A stretch of DNA of 64,000 bases from Plantago ovata. Taxonomy: Eukaryota; Streptophyta; Magnoliopsida; Lamiales; Plantaginaceae. The notes below the pieces were generated by a model, which did not search any database, was not told the origin of the DNA, and worked only from the letters and a program-made list of their open reading frames with translations. The first letter of the stretch is position 1. Each line of letters opens with the position of its first letter. This document shows positions 1 through 10,362 of this stretch, one piece after another. The position numbers were made by a program, and so were the translations under genes. The DNA is taken from the NCBI GenBank assembly GCA_028274465.1, contig CM051456.1, forward strand, positions 101,531,348 through 101,595,347, read 5' to 3'.

Positions 1-1120
1 AGTGATTCAAGAAGGTCATGAACACCAAGAGAAGAGTGAGATACTTGGCCGAAATTTTTCAAAAGAACAATGAAGATTTGAGGGACTTCATCAATCGTTT
101 TCATGAAGCAGCCCTCCAAGTTGAAGATCACTCGATCAATGAGAGGAAAGAATACTTGTATGGTAACACTACCAATGTCAAGTTCCAAGAGGTGCTCTCA
201 GCATCATGCGTCGAGAATGAAGCTCAACTAGCGAAAGTTTGCAAGGATTTCCTCGAGGCAGAGGAATTCCAAATAACAGTCACTGTAAGAACACTGAAAA
301 CCTTTCTGTCGTACTTTGATAAAATAAAACCCCACTAACCAGTCCAAGAGAGTTCCAGCATTTTCTGAGCCAATCAAATAACCAATCCTCCCAAGGAAAA
401 AGGGAAGGAAAAAGAGACTGAGAAGGAATACCCACCTCGGCCACAAAATCCCAGAAAGCAAAGAAGGGATCAAAAGCATGGTTTGATCAGAGAGGGTCCC
501 TCGAGGAACGAGTTTCGAGATAAGAGGAATCCTCCGAGGAGGTCTCCTCCAAGAAGATATAGCAACTACACGGACTTAAATAGACCAAGATCCGACATCT
601 TGAACTATATAGTCTCGAGGAAGCTAGACGTCTCATGGCCACCTCCGATTCAAGAAAACCGAAAGAACAAAAGTTCGGAGAAATTTTGCCAATTTCACAA
701 AGGAAAGGGGCATACTTCTGATGAGTGCGTCGAGCTCAAGAATGAAATTGAGAGGATGATACGCAATTGGTAATTGGTCAACTATATTCGGAAGGAAGAA
801 CCTCTAGCGATCCTCCCTCCACCACCACAAGTGGGGATCGAGCACCACCCCCAAGGGAACCCTCGTTATGATGATATTCATAATTACAACAATTATGAGA
901 ACCGTCTCGTGAACGGAAGCATCCACACTCTTACGATTGTCGGAGGACCTGCGGGAGGCGACACTCGAAATCAGAGGGAGATCACAGCCGATAACCTCAA
1001 GATTCGAGATGTGAAGTATGCCCAAGTTGCACAACCAGGAACAAATGTAATCTCTTTCGACGATAGTGAACTACCTCTGAGACACGAGGAGGAAACATCT
1101 ACGACCCATGTGTTCCACTA
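1..1120 (+). pseudogene. gag: gag of Tat-type gypsy element, partial and frameshifted
   Basis: This is the C-terminal part of a Ty3/gypsy capsid protein, which would package the element's RNA. The open pieces 18-338, 483-773 and 774-1121 read in different frames. The first resembles the RFHEAA..QV and FLEAEE region of plant gypsy gag. At about 687-728 there is a zinc knuckle of the form C-x2-H-x4-H-x4-C (CQFH, GHTSDEC) followed by LKNEIERMIR, the arrangement known in Tat-type gag proteins. A frameshift near 1110 separates it from the protease. The N-terminus lies outside the window. Confidence 0.8.
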
Positions 1121-2242
1121 GTGGTATCCCTTGATGTTCAATCCTACAACTTAGGAAGGATCCTCGTCGACACCGGATGTTCGGCTAACTTGATATTCAC
1201 GGGCACTTTGAAGAGGACGCATATGAATCCAAGGGAAGGTCTTAGACAAGTGAGGAGTGCCCTGGTAGGCTTCGGAGGACAACCCATCATGCCCCTCGGA
1301 ATGATCAACTTCACTGTCTCAATGGGAAGTGCTCCGCGAAAAGTAACTCAACACGTTCCCTTCGTGGTCGTAGATATGCCCTTTGACTACTTCGCAGTCT
1401 TTGGTAGACCCGGCCTCTCTCAGTTCCGAGCCGTAGTGTCTACAGTCCACAACAAGTTGAAGTTCCCCACTCTATTGGGAATTGGACAAGAAGAGGGAAA
1501 CATAAGAGAAGCATGGGAATGCTACAGTATGTCAGCCAAATTCACTTCCAAGGTTGCCATCGGAGAGCCGAATCTGGGCCAATCGCTCGAGGAGGAGCCC
1601 TTTATACGGTTCGACGAGTGAAGAAAAAGTCAAAAAAGCCAAGTCCGTCACTTAGGCGAAGGAAAGCAACTCAAAAGAAAGAGAGAGATACACTAATAGG
1701 AGCTGTCAAGGAGCTCGAGGAGTATCAAGTTATACCTCCAGTACCACCCTCTTCCAAGAAGAAGAAATTCTTCGAGGAAAACAAGATAGAAGCAAGAGAA
1801 ACCCTCGAAGAAATTCAAATTGTCGAAGGAAGTGCCAACAAGGTTACCAAGATTGGTACCGAGATGACTACAGAAGTAAGAATGAAACTCATTCAATGTT
1901 TGAAAGATAACAACGATATCTTTGCGTGGAGTACCGAGGACCTCAAGGGGATTGACCCGAGAGACGCGGTTCACCGTCTGAACGTCGACCCATCAATCAC
2001 CCATATTCGAGAAAAGCGAAGAGACTTCGGTGCGGAAAACAATGCCATCATTGAAGCAGAAGTGCAAAGATTGCTTAAGGCTGGTCACATCAAAGAAGTG
2101 AGATACTCACTGGGTTTGCAATGTAGTCCTCGTGAAGAAATGACCCGTCAAGTGGAGAATGTGCAACAACTTCACAAGACTCAACAAGTTTTGCCCGAAG
2201 GATCCCTACCCGCTTCCCCGGATCGACCAGCTGGTCGATTCT
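1120..2242 (+). pseudogene. pol: protease and N-terminal reverse transcriptase of the Tat-type element
   Basis: An aspartic protease is recognisable from ILVDTGCSANLIF, with the catalytic DTG at about 1169-1177, in the piece 1121-1621. It continues into the linker and the first RT motifs (HRLNVDP, EVQRLLKAGHIKEV) in the overlapping frame 1513-2289. Near 2110 the frame slips: the expected WVCN.VLVKK and CPKDPYPLPRIDQLVDS motifs are readable only one frame over, with an internal stop. At 2242 the coding sequence is cut by a solo LTR and resumes at 3761 with STAG.ALLSFMDAYQG, which fixes the insertion site exactly. Confidence 0.82.
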
Positions 2243-3760
2243 TGATGAACGAAATTGTCAGACTCGAACAATCAAATAAATTTATTTGAAAGCCAAAGGG
2301 CAACTCACAACTACACAAAACACGTAGTGCAGAGGTAAGATGACCTCGAGTGTCGATCTCTAGGAACTTAACTAGCTTTAACTAAATAACTATTATAAAT
2401 TCAGAAAACAAATTTGACTTAGCTTAACTTAACAATATATAATGAGAGCTGGTGATAGTATGCTCATTCTAAGCATCGGGTTCTAATTATGCATGAAAGT
2501 GCAACGCGTACTGCTTTAAAAGTAATTCGAATTAACAAATACCAAAAGACAGATTTGTAGACGAATATTTTGAAAGCTTCCTATCTATACTAATACTTGG
2601 CTAAGGTTGTCAGGCTTAGTTCAAGCAGTACTTGATAATTATAATTATTGAATCGATGATCTTGAATTATCCTAATGTTTCTAACTCTTTCGTACGAAGA
2701 TATTTGGCTTAGCCGGATCAAAGAATCGAATTAAAACAATTATACAAGTAAAAGACTCAGAAACTCAATCATGCACAATATGAACCCTAGCTATGAATTT
2801 ACATACTATCACCAACTAGAAACTTAGCTACTCATATCAAAATCGAAATCAACACAAGCAATCATAAATGAAAACATAATTGAACTGAAAGATAGAGTAT
2901 GAAAAAGGTGAGATACAAAATTACCACCGAGGGTTGTCAATCTCCGGTGAATTGCTAAACTCAGAAGTTTCTAGCAAGGTGAGATCAAAGATGTCCAAAT
3001 CTCTACCTTGGTGCTCCACATTGCTAAGATAAAGTAGTTCTAAGAGAAAGAAAACCCAGAACAAGCTCTAGGGTTTATGTCTGCAAAATTATGATCTCAG
3101 ATCTGAAAATTCGACTTATATATATAAAATATCGCAGAATTCCGGAATCTGAGGGGCGGTCCGCCCCCCGTCCCAGGCGGTCGGCCTGTGGCTGGCAGCA
3201 AGTTCGCCAGTTTTTCCTCTAAGTTCGAACGGAGATTTCGGGCGTGTTAGAACTTGGATTGGCACGTAAGACTCACCGTTGGATAGCACTTCGAGTTAGC
3301 TACGCGTAGGTTATAACCTCATCCCAATCCAATATCGTATGAAATACTGGTGCCCAAAATACTGAGACTATGCAAATGGAACTTCTAGATTTCATTTCAA
3401 AGGCTCCAAAATCTTCATCCGAACTCCGAATGAACTACCTTTTCCGCCTCATACAAGTTATCTCGAATCTTTCATGTTCTCCTTGGCCTTGGGCATGGTT
3501 TTGAGCTCCGAAACTTGGTCTTTTAGCCTGGAAACACGTCCCGGTACTCCTTGACACATCACGGGTGATCTTGTTGCACCAAAACTTCAATGTTTCGCCA
3601 TGATGTACATCCAAAAGTGAGATTTTCATCTAAAACCTGAAAATAATAAAAGGAAATGGAAACGTGACACTATTCTAACAAAATGCACTAAAATGCATGC
3701 AAGAGGATAGCTAAATAGGTGAAAAAGAACAAAATAAAAGTGTAAAAAACACTGTCATCA
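2243..3760 (-). mobile_element. solo LTR, Athila/Tat-like family, 1.5 kb
   Basis: It begins TGATGAACGAAATTG and ends CACTGTCATCA, the termini shared with the LTRs at 20663, 47385, 47601, 51708 and 60823. Flanks are attct and attcc, a 5-bp target duplication with one transition, and removing the LTR rejoins the RT reading. Orientation is inferred from the related complete element at 47601-52886, whose tRNA-Asp primer site puts transcription on the minus strand. A TATA-like run lies at 3116-3127, next to the GC palindrome GGGGCGGTCCGCCCC (3153-3167). No internal region remains, so it is a solo LTR left by recombination. The small ORF at 3435-3629 is not considered a gene. Confidence 0.85.
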
Positions 3761-5370
3761 ATTCCACAGCAGGATGTGCCCTCTTGAGTTTCATGGATGC
3801 ATACCAAGGATTCTACCAAGTCAAAATGGCCAAGGATGACGTACCAAAGACCACCTTCTTCGCAAACGGAAATGTGTACTGCTTCAACGTGATGCCTTTC
3901 GGTCTCAAAAATGCCGGAGCGACCTACCAAAGGTTGGTTAACAAAATGTTCAAAGAAGAACTCAGTAAAACGATGGAAGTATATGTCGATGATATGCTAG
4001 TCAAGAGTAAGACCGAGGAGCAACATGTAGGATACCTGGCAAAATGCTTCTCGATTTTGAGGAAGTATGGCATGAAGCTCAATCCGGCGAAATGTACATT
4101 CGGAGTTAAAGGTGGGAAGTTCCTTGGTTAAATGGTAACGGAAAGAGGAATAGAAGCAAAACCCGAGAAAATCAAGGCCATCCTCGATCTGCCTCAACCC
4201 CAAACCCTCAATGAGGTACAACAGTTGGTAGAGAAGTCGATAGCGTTGAGTAGATTCATCTCGAGATCCGCCGAGAAAAATCTCCCATTCTTCAAAATTT
4301 TGAGAAAAAGCAACCACTTCGAGTGGACAAAAGAATGCGAGGAAGCCTTCGAGAAGCTCATAGAGTATCTACTCTCCCCTCCACTTTTGTCTAGGCCTAT
4401 GGAAGGAGAAGTACTTTACTTATACTTGGCAGCAACGGGGGAAGCTATTAGCTCGGTCTTGGTGCGAATCCAAGGAAACGACCACTTGCCCATCTACTAC
4501 TTAAGCAAGGTACTTGATGGAGCTGAAACACGCTACATGGATATCGAGAGGCTATCCTTCGCTCTCGTCTATACGGAGAGGAGACTAAAGCCTTACTTTG
4601 GAGCTCATAAGGTTGTGGTCCTCACGAAGCAACCTCTCAAGAAAGTCCTCGAAAAGCCCGAAAACTCAGGAAGGCTAGCAAGATGGGCGATCGAGCTAAG
4701 TGAATGTGATATTGACTATCAAGAACCTCTAGCCAAAAAAGCCCAAGTCACTGCCGACTTCCTCGTAGAGTATCCCTCCAACGAAGTGTCAGAGGAAAAC
4801 CCTCCAGAAAGCCAAAGTGTCATGATAATGGTCGAGGAGCGACCACGACAGAATGAGGCAATGCAAGCTCTAGAGGATGCTCTAAAAGAACTCAAAGAGA
4901 TGTCACAGACAAAAAGAAAAAGGCACGAAGTGTTCCTAGCAGAAAAAATCGAGGAGCCTAAGGGTATGGAGAACGTCTCTTCAAAGCCCAAGGAGCTTAC
5001 CGACCACGGGGATGTCTGGATTCTTCACGTTGACGGATCTTCCTTAGGAAAAAATGGCAGGATAGGAATATAATTCAAAAGTCCGGGAGGAGCAGAGCTC
5101 GAGTACGCTGTTACTCTTAGTTTTCCGGTCTCCAACAATGAAGCTGAGTAAGAGGCTATCCTCATCGCTCTACGTATGGAAAAAGCACTTGAAGTGAAGA
5201 AGCTCCACCTTTTCACTGACTCTCAATTGGTCGAGAAGCAAATCTCAGGAAAGTTCAAAACCAAGAAGGACTCACTGGTCGAATACAAGAGCGCCATCAC
5301 GGAGGAAATCCAAAAGTTTGAAAGTTGTGAGATTGAAAAGTTCTCAAGGGATCTCAATGAAATCTTCAAC
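3761..5370 (+). pseudogene. pol: reverse transcriptase, RNase H and second (archaeal-like) RNase H of the Tat-type element
   Basis: RT motifs FMDAYQGFYQVKM, FCFN-like VYCFNVMPFGLKNAGATYQR and the catalytic YVDD at 3982-3993 are present. They are followed by the Ty3/gypsy RNase H (YYLSKVLDGAETRY, WAIELSECDIDYQ). At about 5017 a second RNase H-like domain begins (WILHVDGSS, NNEAE.EA, LHLFTDSQLV). A duplicated RNase H of this type is established knowledge for the Tat lineage. In-frame stops fall after GGKFLG (about 4129), at 5071-5073 and at 5149-5151. The coding similarity fades at about 5370, where family C LTR sequence takes over. Confidence 0.85.
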
Positions 5371-6143
5371 CCAAAAAATCTTCGCCCATCATCTTCATTC
5401 ACCATCGTCAACACATTATCATCATCTTCTTCGACCATCATCAGAAACCATCACCATCATAATTCATCCTCGTCTTGACCTCATTGTCACCACCATCCCA
5501 CCCCTGTTACCGCCGCCACACTGCTCTGTCCCGTGCACCATCGATCCAGATCTGTGCCCGCTTCGTTCAAAGCTCCGCCCGGTTCCGTTTGCACCATTCA
5601 ACTCCGATTCCGTTTGTCCATCTCTACGCACTCCGTACTACTCTGTTTTGCTAGACTTCTCTGGCAAGTCTGCTCCGATCTGTTCTCCGGTAAGGCGTCC
5701 CCTGATTCGCTTCATCCTCATCCCTTCTAATTTTCATCTCTTCATCTTCTTGTTACTGACTCGCGATTGGGATTAAATCCCGTGTTTATTTGTTTGTTTT
5801 GTCATTGGGTTATCAGATTCGAACTAGCATTTCAATTCCACGAGGTAAAATTTCGATCACTGATTCATCTCTTCCTGCTCTGTTTTTCTTCTTCATTTTT
5901 CGTGTTGACCGTTTTACCCTTGGGCTGAATTTACAATTTTACCTCTAAACTTAGTTGGACGATTTTACCCCTACTGGACTGACCTTAACTTGAATTTGGA
6001 CCTTTTGGATTGATGTTTCAATTCGTGATGGACTGATGTGATAGGTTATAGTTTATGTTGGGGTCATTTTGTAATTCTGGAAACTATGAGGACTCGGATG
6101 TAATTAAGTTTGACCAGTGTTGACAGACCTTGGACTAGATTAA

Positions 6144-6168
6144 GGGGCTGATTGGTTAGTGTGTATTT
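6144..6168 (+). repeat. left terminal inverted repeat of the Harbinger element
   Basis: Starts GGGGCTGATTGGTTAGTG directly after the TAA target duplication (6141-6143). It pairs with 20182-20206 with a few mismatches and one length difference. The GGGNCTGNTTGGTT pattern resembles known Tourist/Harbinger ends. Confidence 0.85.
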
Positions 6169-6429
6169 AGAAATGTGGTCAAAGGGTGTTTTATGGATTT
6201 GGGCCCCCGTTTGTAAAATTTTATTCTGCAAGTGTGTTTGTCCAAAAAAATGGACCGATTGGTTGAGATAATTGGACTGCGTTTGGGCGGAAATATTACA
6301 TTTGCGAAACACACATTTTTGATTGGTTTGCAGCATTCTGCAAGTGTGTTTGTGGATTCTGTTCATTTTACAGTGATTGGTTTGGATTGTAATGTTCATA
6401 AACTGTGTTTACAAACTCCATGATTGGTT
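6150..6429 (+). repeat. subterminal GATTGGTT repeats, left end
   Basis: The octamer GATTGGTT occurs five times in the same orientation: 6150, 6257, 6321, 6375 and 6422. A 19-bp direct repeat beginning ATTCTGCAAGTGTG occurs at about 6224 and 6333. GCGAAACACA at about 6304 is mirrored by TGTGTTTCGC near the right end. Subterminal motif arrays of this kind are plausible binding sites for the transposase or the Myb-like protein (inference). Confidence 0.65.
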
Positions 6430-7075
6430 CCCAGTTTATTTTTTGGTTGTCTTTTGAAGTTTTTTTGGAGAAAATCACAAGAACAGAAGAACATGTTTTT
6501 TATCAGAACAGAAGAACAGACGAACAGGTTTTTTGCTGAACAACAACAGATTTCATTGCATGCCTTGGCCAAAGATTTGATCAGAACCACAAGAGATTTC
6601 ATTGAATGCCTTGGCAAAAGTTTTCTTTCAACAAGAACAGAAGAACAAATCAAGAACAGACCAAGAACTGCAGAACTGAATTCATCAGAAGAACAACACA
6701 TTTCTTTCAACAAGAAGAGAAGAACAGAATTCCTTAATCTGCAGTTCTTGGTCTGTTCTTAATCTGTTCTTTGTGCATACAGACCAGAACAGAATTCCTT
6801 AATCTGCAGTTCTTGATCATTTCATTGTGCATACAGACCAGGAATAACCAGAACATTTTTTAACTAGAACAGAAGAAGAGAATAACAGAATTCATTGAAC
6901 TTTTTACGCAAAGATTTTAGCAAGAACAGGCATGGATTAATTAATTGAACTTCGTACATACGACATAACAGATTCTACTAATAATTGCAACCAACAGTTG
7001 TTACTAGACTCTATATGCCTACCGATATAACGTAGACTTCGTACATACGACATAAAGTTGAACATCTTTCCGACA
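6430..7075. repeat. degenerate AGAACAGA-rich stretch and a short tandem duplication
   Basis: The stretch 6470-6900 is built largely from variants of AGAACAGA. Two longer units starting AGAACAGAATTCCTTAATC lie at 6721-6785 and 6786-6840. ACTTCGTACATACGACATAA occurs twice, at about 6949 and 7027. The ORFs at 6396-6762 are by-products of this repeat. No gene is seen. Confidence 0.6.
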
Positions 7076-7691
7076 TCAGAATATTGCAGCAGAACATATA
7101 AAACCACAAACAAATGCACCAGCAACTGTCATGAAATAGAGGTCTGGACTTTTCTCTTCCCCTGGCAGATTCAAACTACCTACATTTGTTGGCTCTGGAT
7201 CGACATAATCAACAAGTTCAGGCATCTCAACAATGGAAGAATCAGCCTCGTTAACGCAGCTCCCAATTGTGACTTCATCCTCATCTGCATTCTGAATTAG
7301 GACATGAGTTTGTGCACAGATTTGTTCCTTCAGCTCCAATTCGTTCTTCAACCTGAGGTTTTCAACTCGTACTCGATCAATCTCTTCTACTAGCCCCCGA
7401 TTTGCATCTCGAAAGTTGTTGATCACCTCCACTGACCTTAGAGTAAACGCCCAGTCAGTCCACTCCCAATAGCTGCATCCACCAGGCAGCTGAAACATGA
7501 AAATGAAACAGAAAAACAAGTCAGTGGAATAGCTTTCAGAACTGTAATGCAAATGTGATGGAATATGAGTTTCTTACCTTGTACCTCTCACACCGTTCAA
7601 ATCGTCTTCCCGGGTTTTTTCTAGTCCATGATGTGAAAGAAAGCTTCATCAAGGGACAGTGGTGAATCCGACTTGGCATTTGAGGCTCCAT
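7076..7691 (-). CDS. GRF-type zinc finger protein with coiled coil and C-terminal membrane anchor, two exons
   Basis: Two exons on the minus strand: 7578-7691 and 7076-7489, joined in phase 0 by a GT-AG intron. The product is about 175 residues. Exon 1 ends and exon 2 begins within one motif: SWTRKNPGRRFERC, then GGCSYWEWTDWAF. This matches the GRF zinc ribbon (NPGRRF..C......C..F.W.D) known from plant transposon-linked and DNA-repair proteins. The usual first C-x-C pair is only HHC here, so zinc binding may be altered. Residues roughly 75-105 look like a coiled coil (NRGLVEEIDRVRVENLRLKN). The last 21 residues are strongly hydrophobic, suggesting a tail anchor. GRF, coiled coil and tail anchor together are, from memory, a recurring architecture in plant genomes. 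Its job here is unknown. It sits inside the Harbinger element nearest the left end. Confidence 0.65.
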
Positions 7692-8610
7692 CCTTTCTTT
7701 TTGAGTGTTTAGTTTGTATGTTTTTTGGGAGGCAGAATTGTGAATGTTGCAATCTGATTTGGGGTATAAATAATAGTTGGAATTGGAACCCTAAATTGGC
7801 TAAGTGGGGAGCTGCCACTTGTATGGTTGGATGTTCTCCATCCATTTATCTATCAAGTTTCCCTCCGAAATTTCAATCATCCCTCCAAGAATGTTTGTTG
7901 TGTTTCGATGCCTTACATTCGACCTCCGTTGAACATAGAACAAGACTACGAATCTCAAACAAATGGATGATTTGTCATTTCAATCTGTATAGTATTCGAT
8001 ACCATGTAACGTATGGCTAGTTTTCTAAGAACTGGTGTTTATAATATGGAACAATCACATTGTAGAGTACTGGCCATACGAATAAAGTAACGCATATTAA
8101 CAATTTGACATGTCTACTGTAATTGCAAGCACTGTCTCAAGTAGTAGTTGTGTTATACGTGTCAGTTTTGCGATTTTTGTTGTACATAACTTGATTAGAA
8201 GACAAGTTAACGGAAATTAGACTCGTAAACTCGTATTGATACTGTCGATTAGTTTGTATGTTTTAGCAAAGTCTGTAATTGACTTTACCATTCTTTTTAA
8301 AAGTCTCTGCATTGAAAATGTATTTCTAACTTTAGATAGGAATTTGGATAAGTTTTGTTGATTATAACCACCCCTTTCATTAACATAAACTGACATCTTA
8401 CATGCCAACTAGTAGAACTAAAACATTAAATCACTAAAGACGACAACGACCAATTAAGCTCAAACGTAGCAGCAACTAAGCTCTAACAGGTTCTGAAGCA
8501 AAATACTTTAGACGAACTTAAAAAACAATATGCATGGTGGGGTGGTTTAGGAGATCAACACAGAATTTTGGGGAGCTCTGTATGACTTATGGCTCTGGAC
8601 CGCCTAGTGA
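7692..8610. other. no gene seen between two Harbinger-borne genes
   Basis: AT-rich spacer between the start of the GRF gene and the end of a Myb-like pseudogene. I see short ORFs but no recognisable domains, repeats or RNA genes. It probably contains the promoter of the GRF gene. Confidence 0.5.
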
Positions 8611-9440
8611 TCAGATTCCACCAACTCCTGATGAAGATCCTGGAAACTTGGCACACTTCTGCCTTTTGGTACTGTTTCCACTGTGATCCTCCTGTCCACT
8701 GCACTCATCTTCATCCTCCGAGTCCTTGGCAATTAGTCCCTCAAGCAGCGGATCAGTAGATGAATCTGATCCCCATCCATCAGCCACACATTCTACATCA
8801 TCAGCATGCTCGCCGTGCCAGTATGACCATCCTTCAAAGATGCAAGATAACTCCTCCCAAAGAGGCTCACCATAATCGTGGTACCAAGCATAGCTTTCAT
8901 TCTCCTGCCATCATAGTTGAAAAGTGTTAGATATTGATAAACAATTTTTTTTTGAACTTCCAGCAACTAGAAATCATTTATCATCCAAGTTGATTATTAC
9001 CTTGATGAGCTTTTCACAAACATCTTCTTTGGCAGCAACGAACTTGTTATNNNNNNNNNNNNNNNNNNNNNNNNNNNNNNNNNNNNNNNNNNNNNNNNNN
9101 NNNNNNNNNNNNNNNNNNNNNNNNNNNNNNNNNNNNNNNNNNNNNNNNNNTTATCCTCATGGTTCCATTTGAGATCTGTCCTAGCCAGAAGTCTTGTGAA
9201 AAGCACGTGACGCTTGTGAAGCATTGTCACGATGTCCTTAATCTCCATATCTGAGTAAGTCAGGCTGGATATAGCTTCAAATAGGAAGCGACAGCCTTGT
9301 AGCCTTTGTCGACAAGTCCTGGCCACTGCCAATCTCCTGCTACACACATTTTTTCCACTTCCTTGCAATGAGCTGAACATGACCCTTCTTTTCCTTTCCA
9401 TCAGGACCGTACCCAGCTTCGTCTTGTGAACCAAGGGGCA
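8611..9440 (-). pseudogene. Myb/SANT-like protein, copy 1, two exons, frameshifted
   Basis: Exon 2 (8611-8904) encodes ESYAWYHDYGEPLWEEL followed by an acidic tail ending GVGGI. Exon 1 ends at 9001 with a GT donor at 8999-9000, and the acceptor is at 8905-8906. Exon 1 shows the same layout as the intact copy at 12613-13490, including a WP motif, LKWNHED and NKFVAAKEDV. However, the upstream half is readable only by moving through three frames: GHVQLIARKWKK, then AGDWQWPGLVDKGYKAV, then DMEIKDIVTMLHKRH. The family is Myb_DNA-bind_3-like, with the intron at the conserved place. A 100-N gap lies inside exon 1. It is probably a pseudogene, although sequencing error next to the gap is possible. 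Confidence 0.6.
9051..9150. other. assembly gap (100 N)
   Basis: Exactly 100 N. Both flanks carry TTAT at the junction, and merging them on that overlap restores the Myb-like reading frame (WNHED followed by NKFVAAK), so the true missing length may be zero. Confidence 0.99.
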
Positions 9441-10362
9441 GCCATTCTGTTTTTTGGAGTAAGGTTCTTGGTTTTCTGTTTGTGATTTTAAGTTTGGATG
9501 GATGTGTTTATTTTGTGTTTTCACAAGTGAGCTTATATAATACAATATAGTGTGGAAGCAACTTGTTTACTCAACCAAGGTGTGATCAGAAGGACTTTAA
9601 AAAAAAACGAGTCAAAGAAATTATAAGGTTCGTATTTTATGTCTTTCGTTGGACCAGAAACACATGTAACCATGATATACAACAAGCCTTATAAATTTAT
9701 GATATGAACCTGTGAAAAAAATTACAAGTTGTGTCAATATCAATTAGGGGTCAAGAAATACGAATGACCATATTGGTAGGCTAAAATTTCTAGGTCGATG
9801 GCTCGATTTTGTGTTAGCAACAAATACCAATATTTGACAGATAGCTAGTGGAACCTCCATTGGTTGTTTTATGTTTGCTAATTATCTTGAATGTATTAAA
9901 TTGGCATGTAACGTAGTATCACTCGATTATAAAATTCAATTTTACGAAACTTTTAAGTAGTCGATATCTACGGACATAGATAAGAGACCATATCTTAAAG
10001 GTTATACTACTTACCATATCTATTGTGATAATATACCCTAGCAGAATCAAGATGAACGGCTTTGATGGATTGAATCAAGATGAACGGCTTGGATGTATAC
10101 ACTAACCGTCCAATAGCTTTTAATCTCCTAACGCACGCCTGCAGAACGACATTAACTTCTGAGAACGTGTATCGATGTTATGATGGTTTTGCATAGATAA
10201 ACACTCAACCATTATCCCACTCCTTTCACTCATCTACCTCATTGAATGATAAACCTACTCTCTCAGTCTAGTTTCTTTGCTTTCCAATTCTCAGTAGGAA
10301 AGAAAGCTGTAACAAGCTTTCACATCAATCTCTCACAGGTTCATTTACTAGTCTTACCGGAA
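9441..10362. other. no gene seen; one short direct repeat
   Basis: Spacer between the Myb-like pseudogene and the AT-hook/PB1-like gene, divergently oriented, so promoters of both may lie here. A 19-bp direct repeat starting GAATCAAGATGAACGG occurs at 10044 and 10072. Nothing else recognised. Confidence 0.5.

Noticed and set aside
5176-5776. ORFs running from RNase H into downstream sequence
   Set aside because: Coding similarity stops near 5370; the rest is family C LTR fragment.
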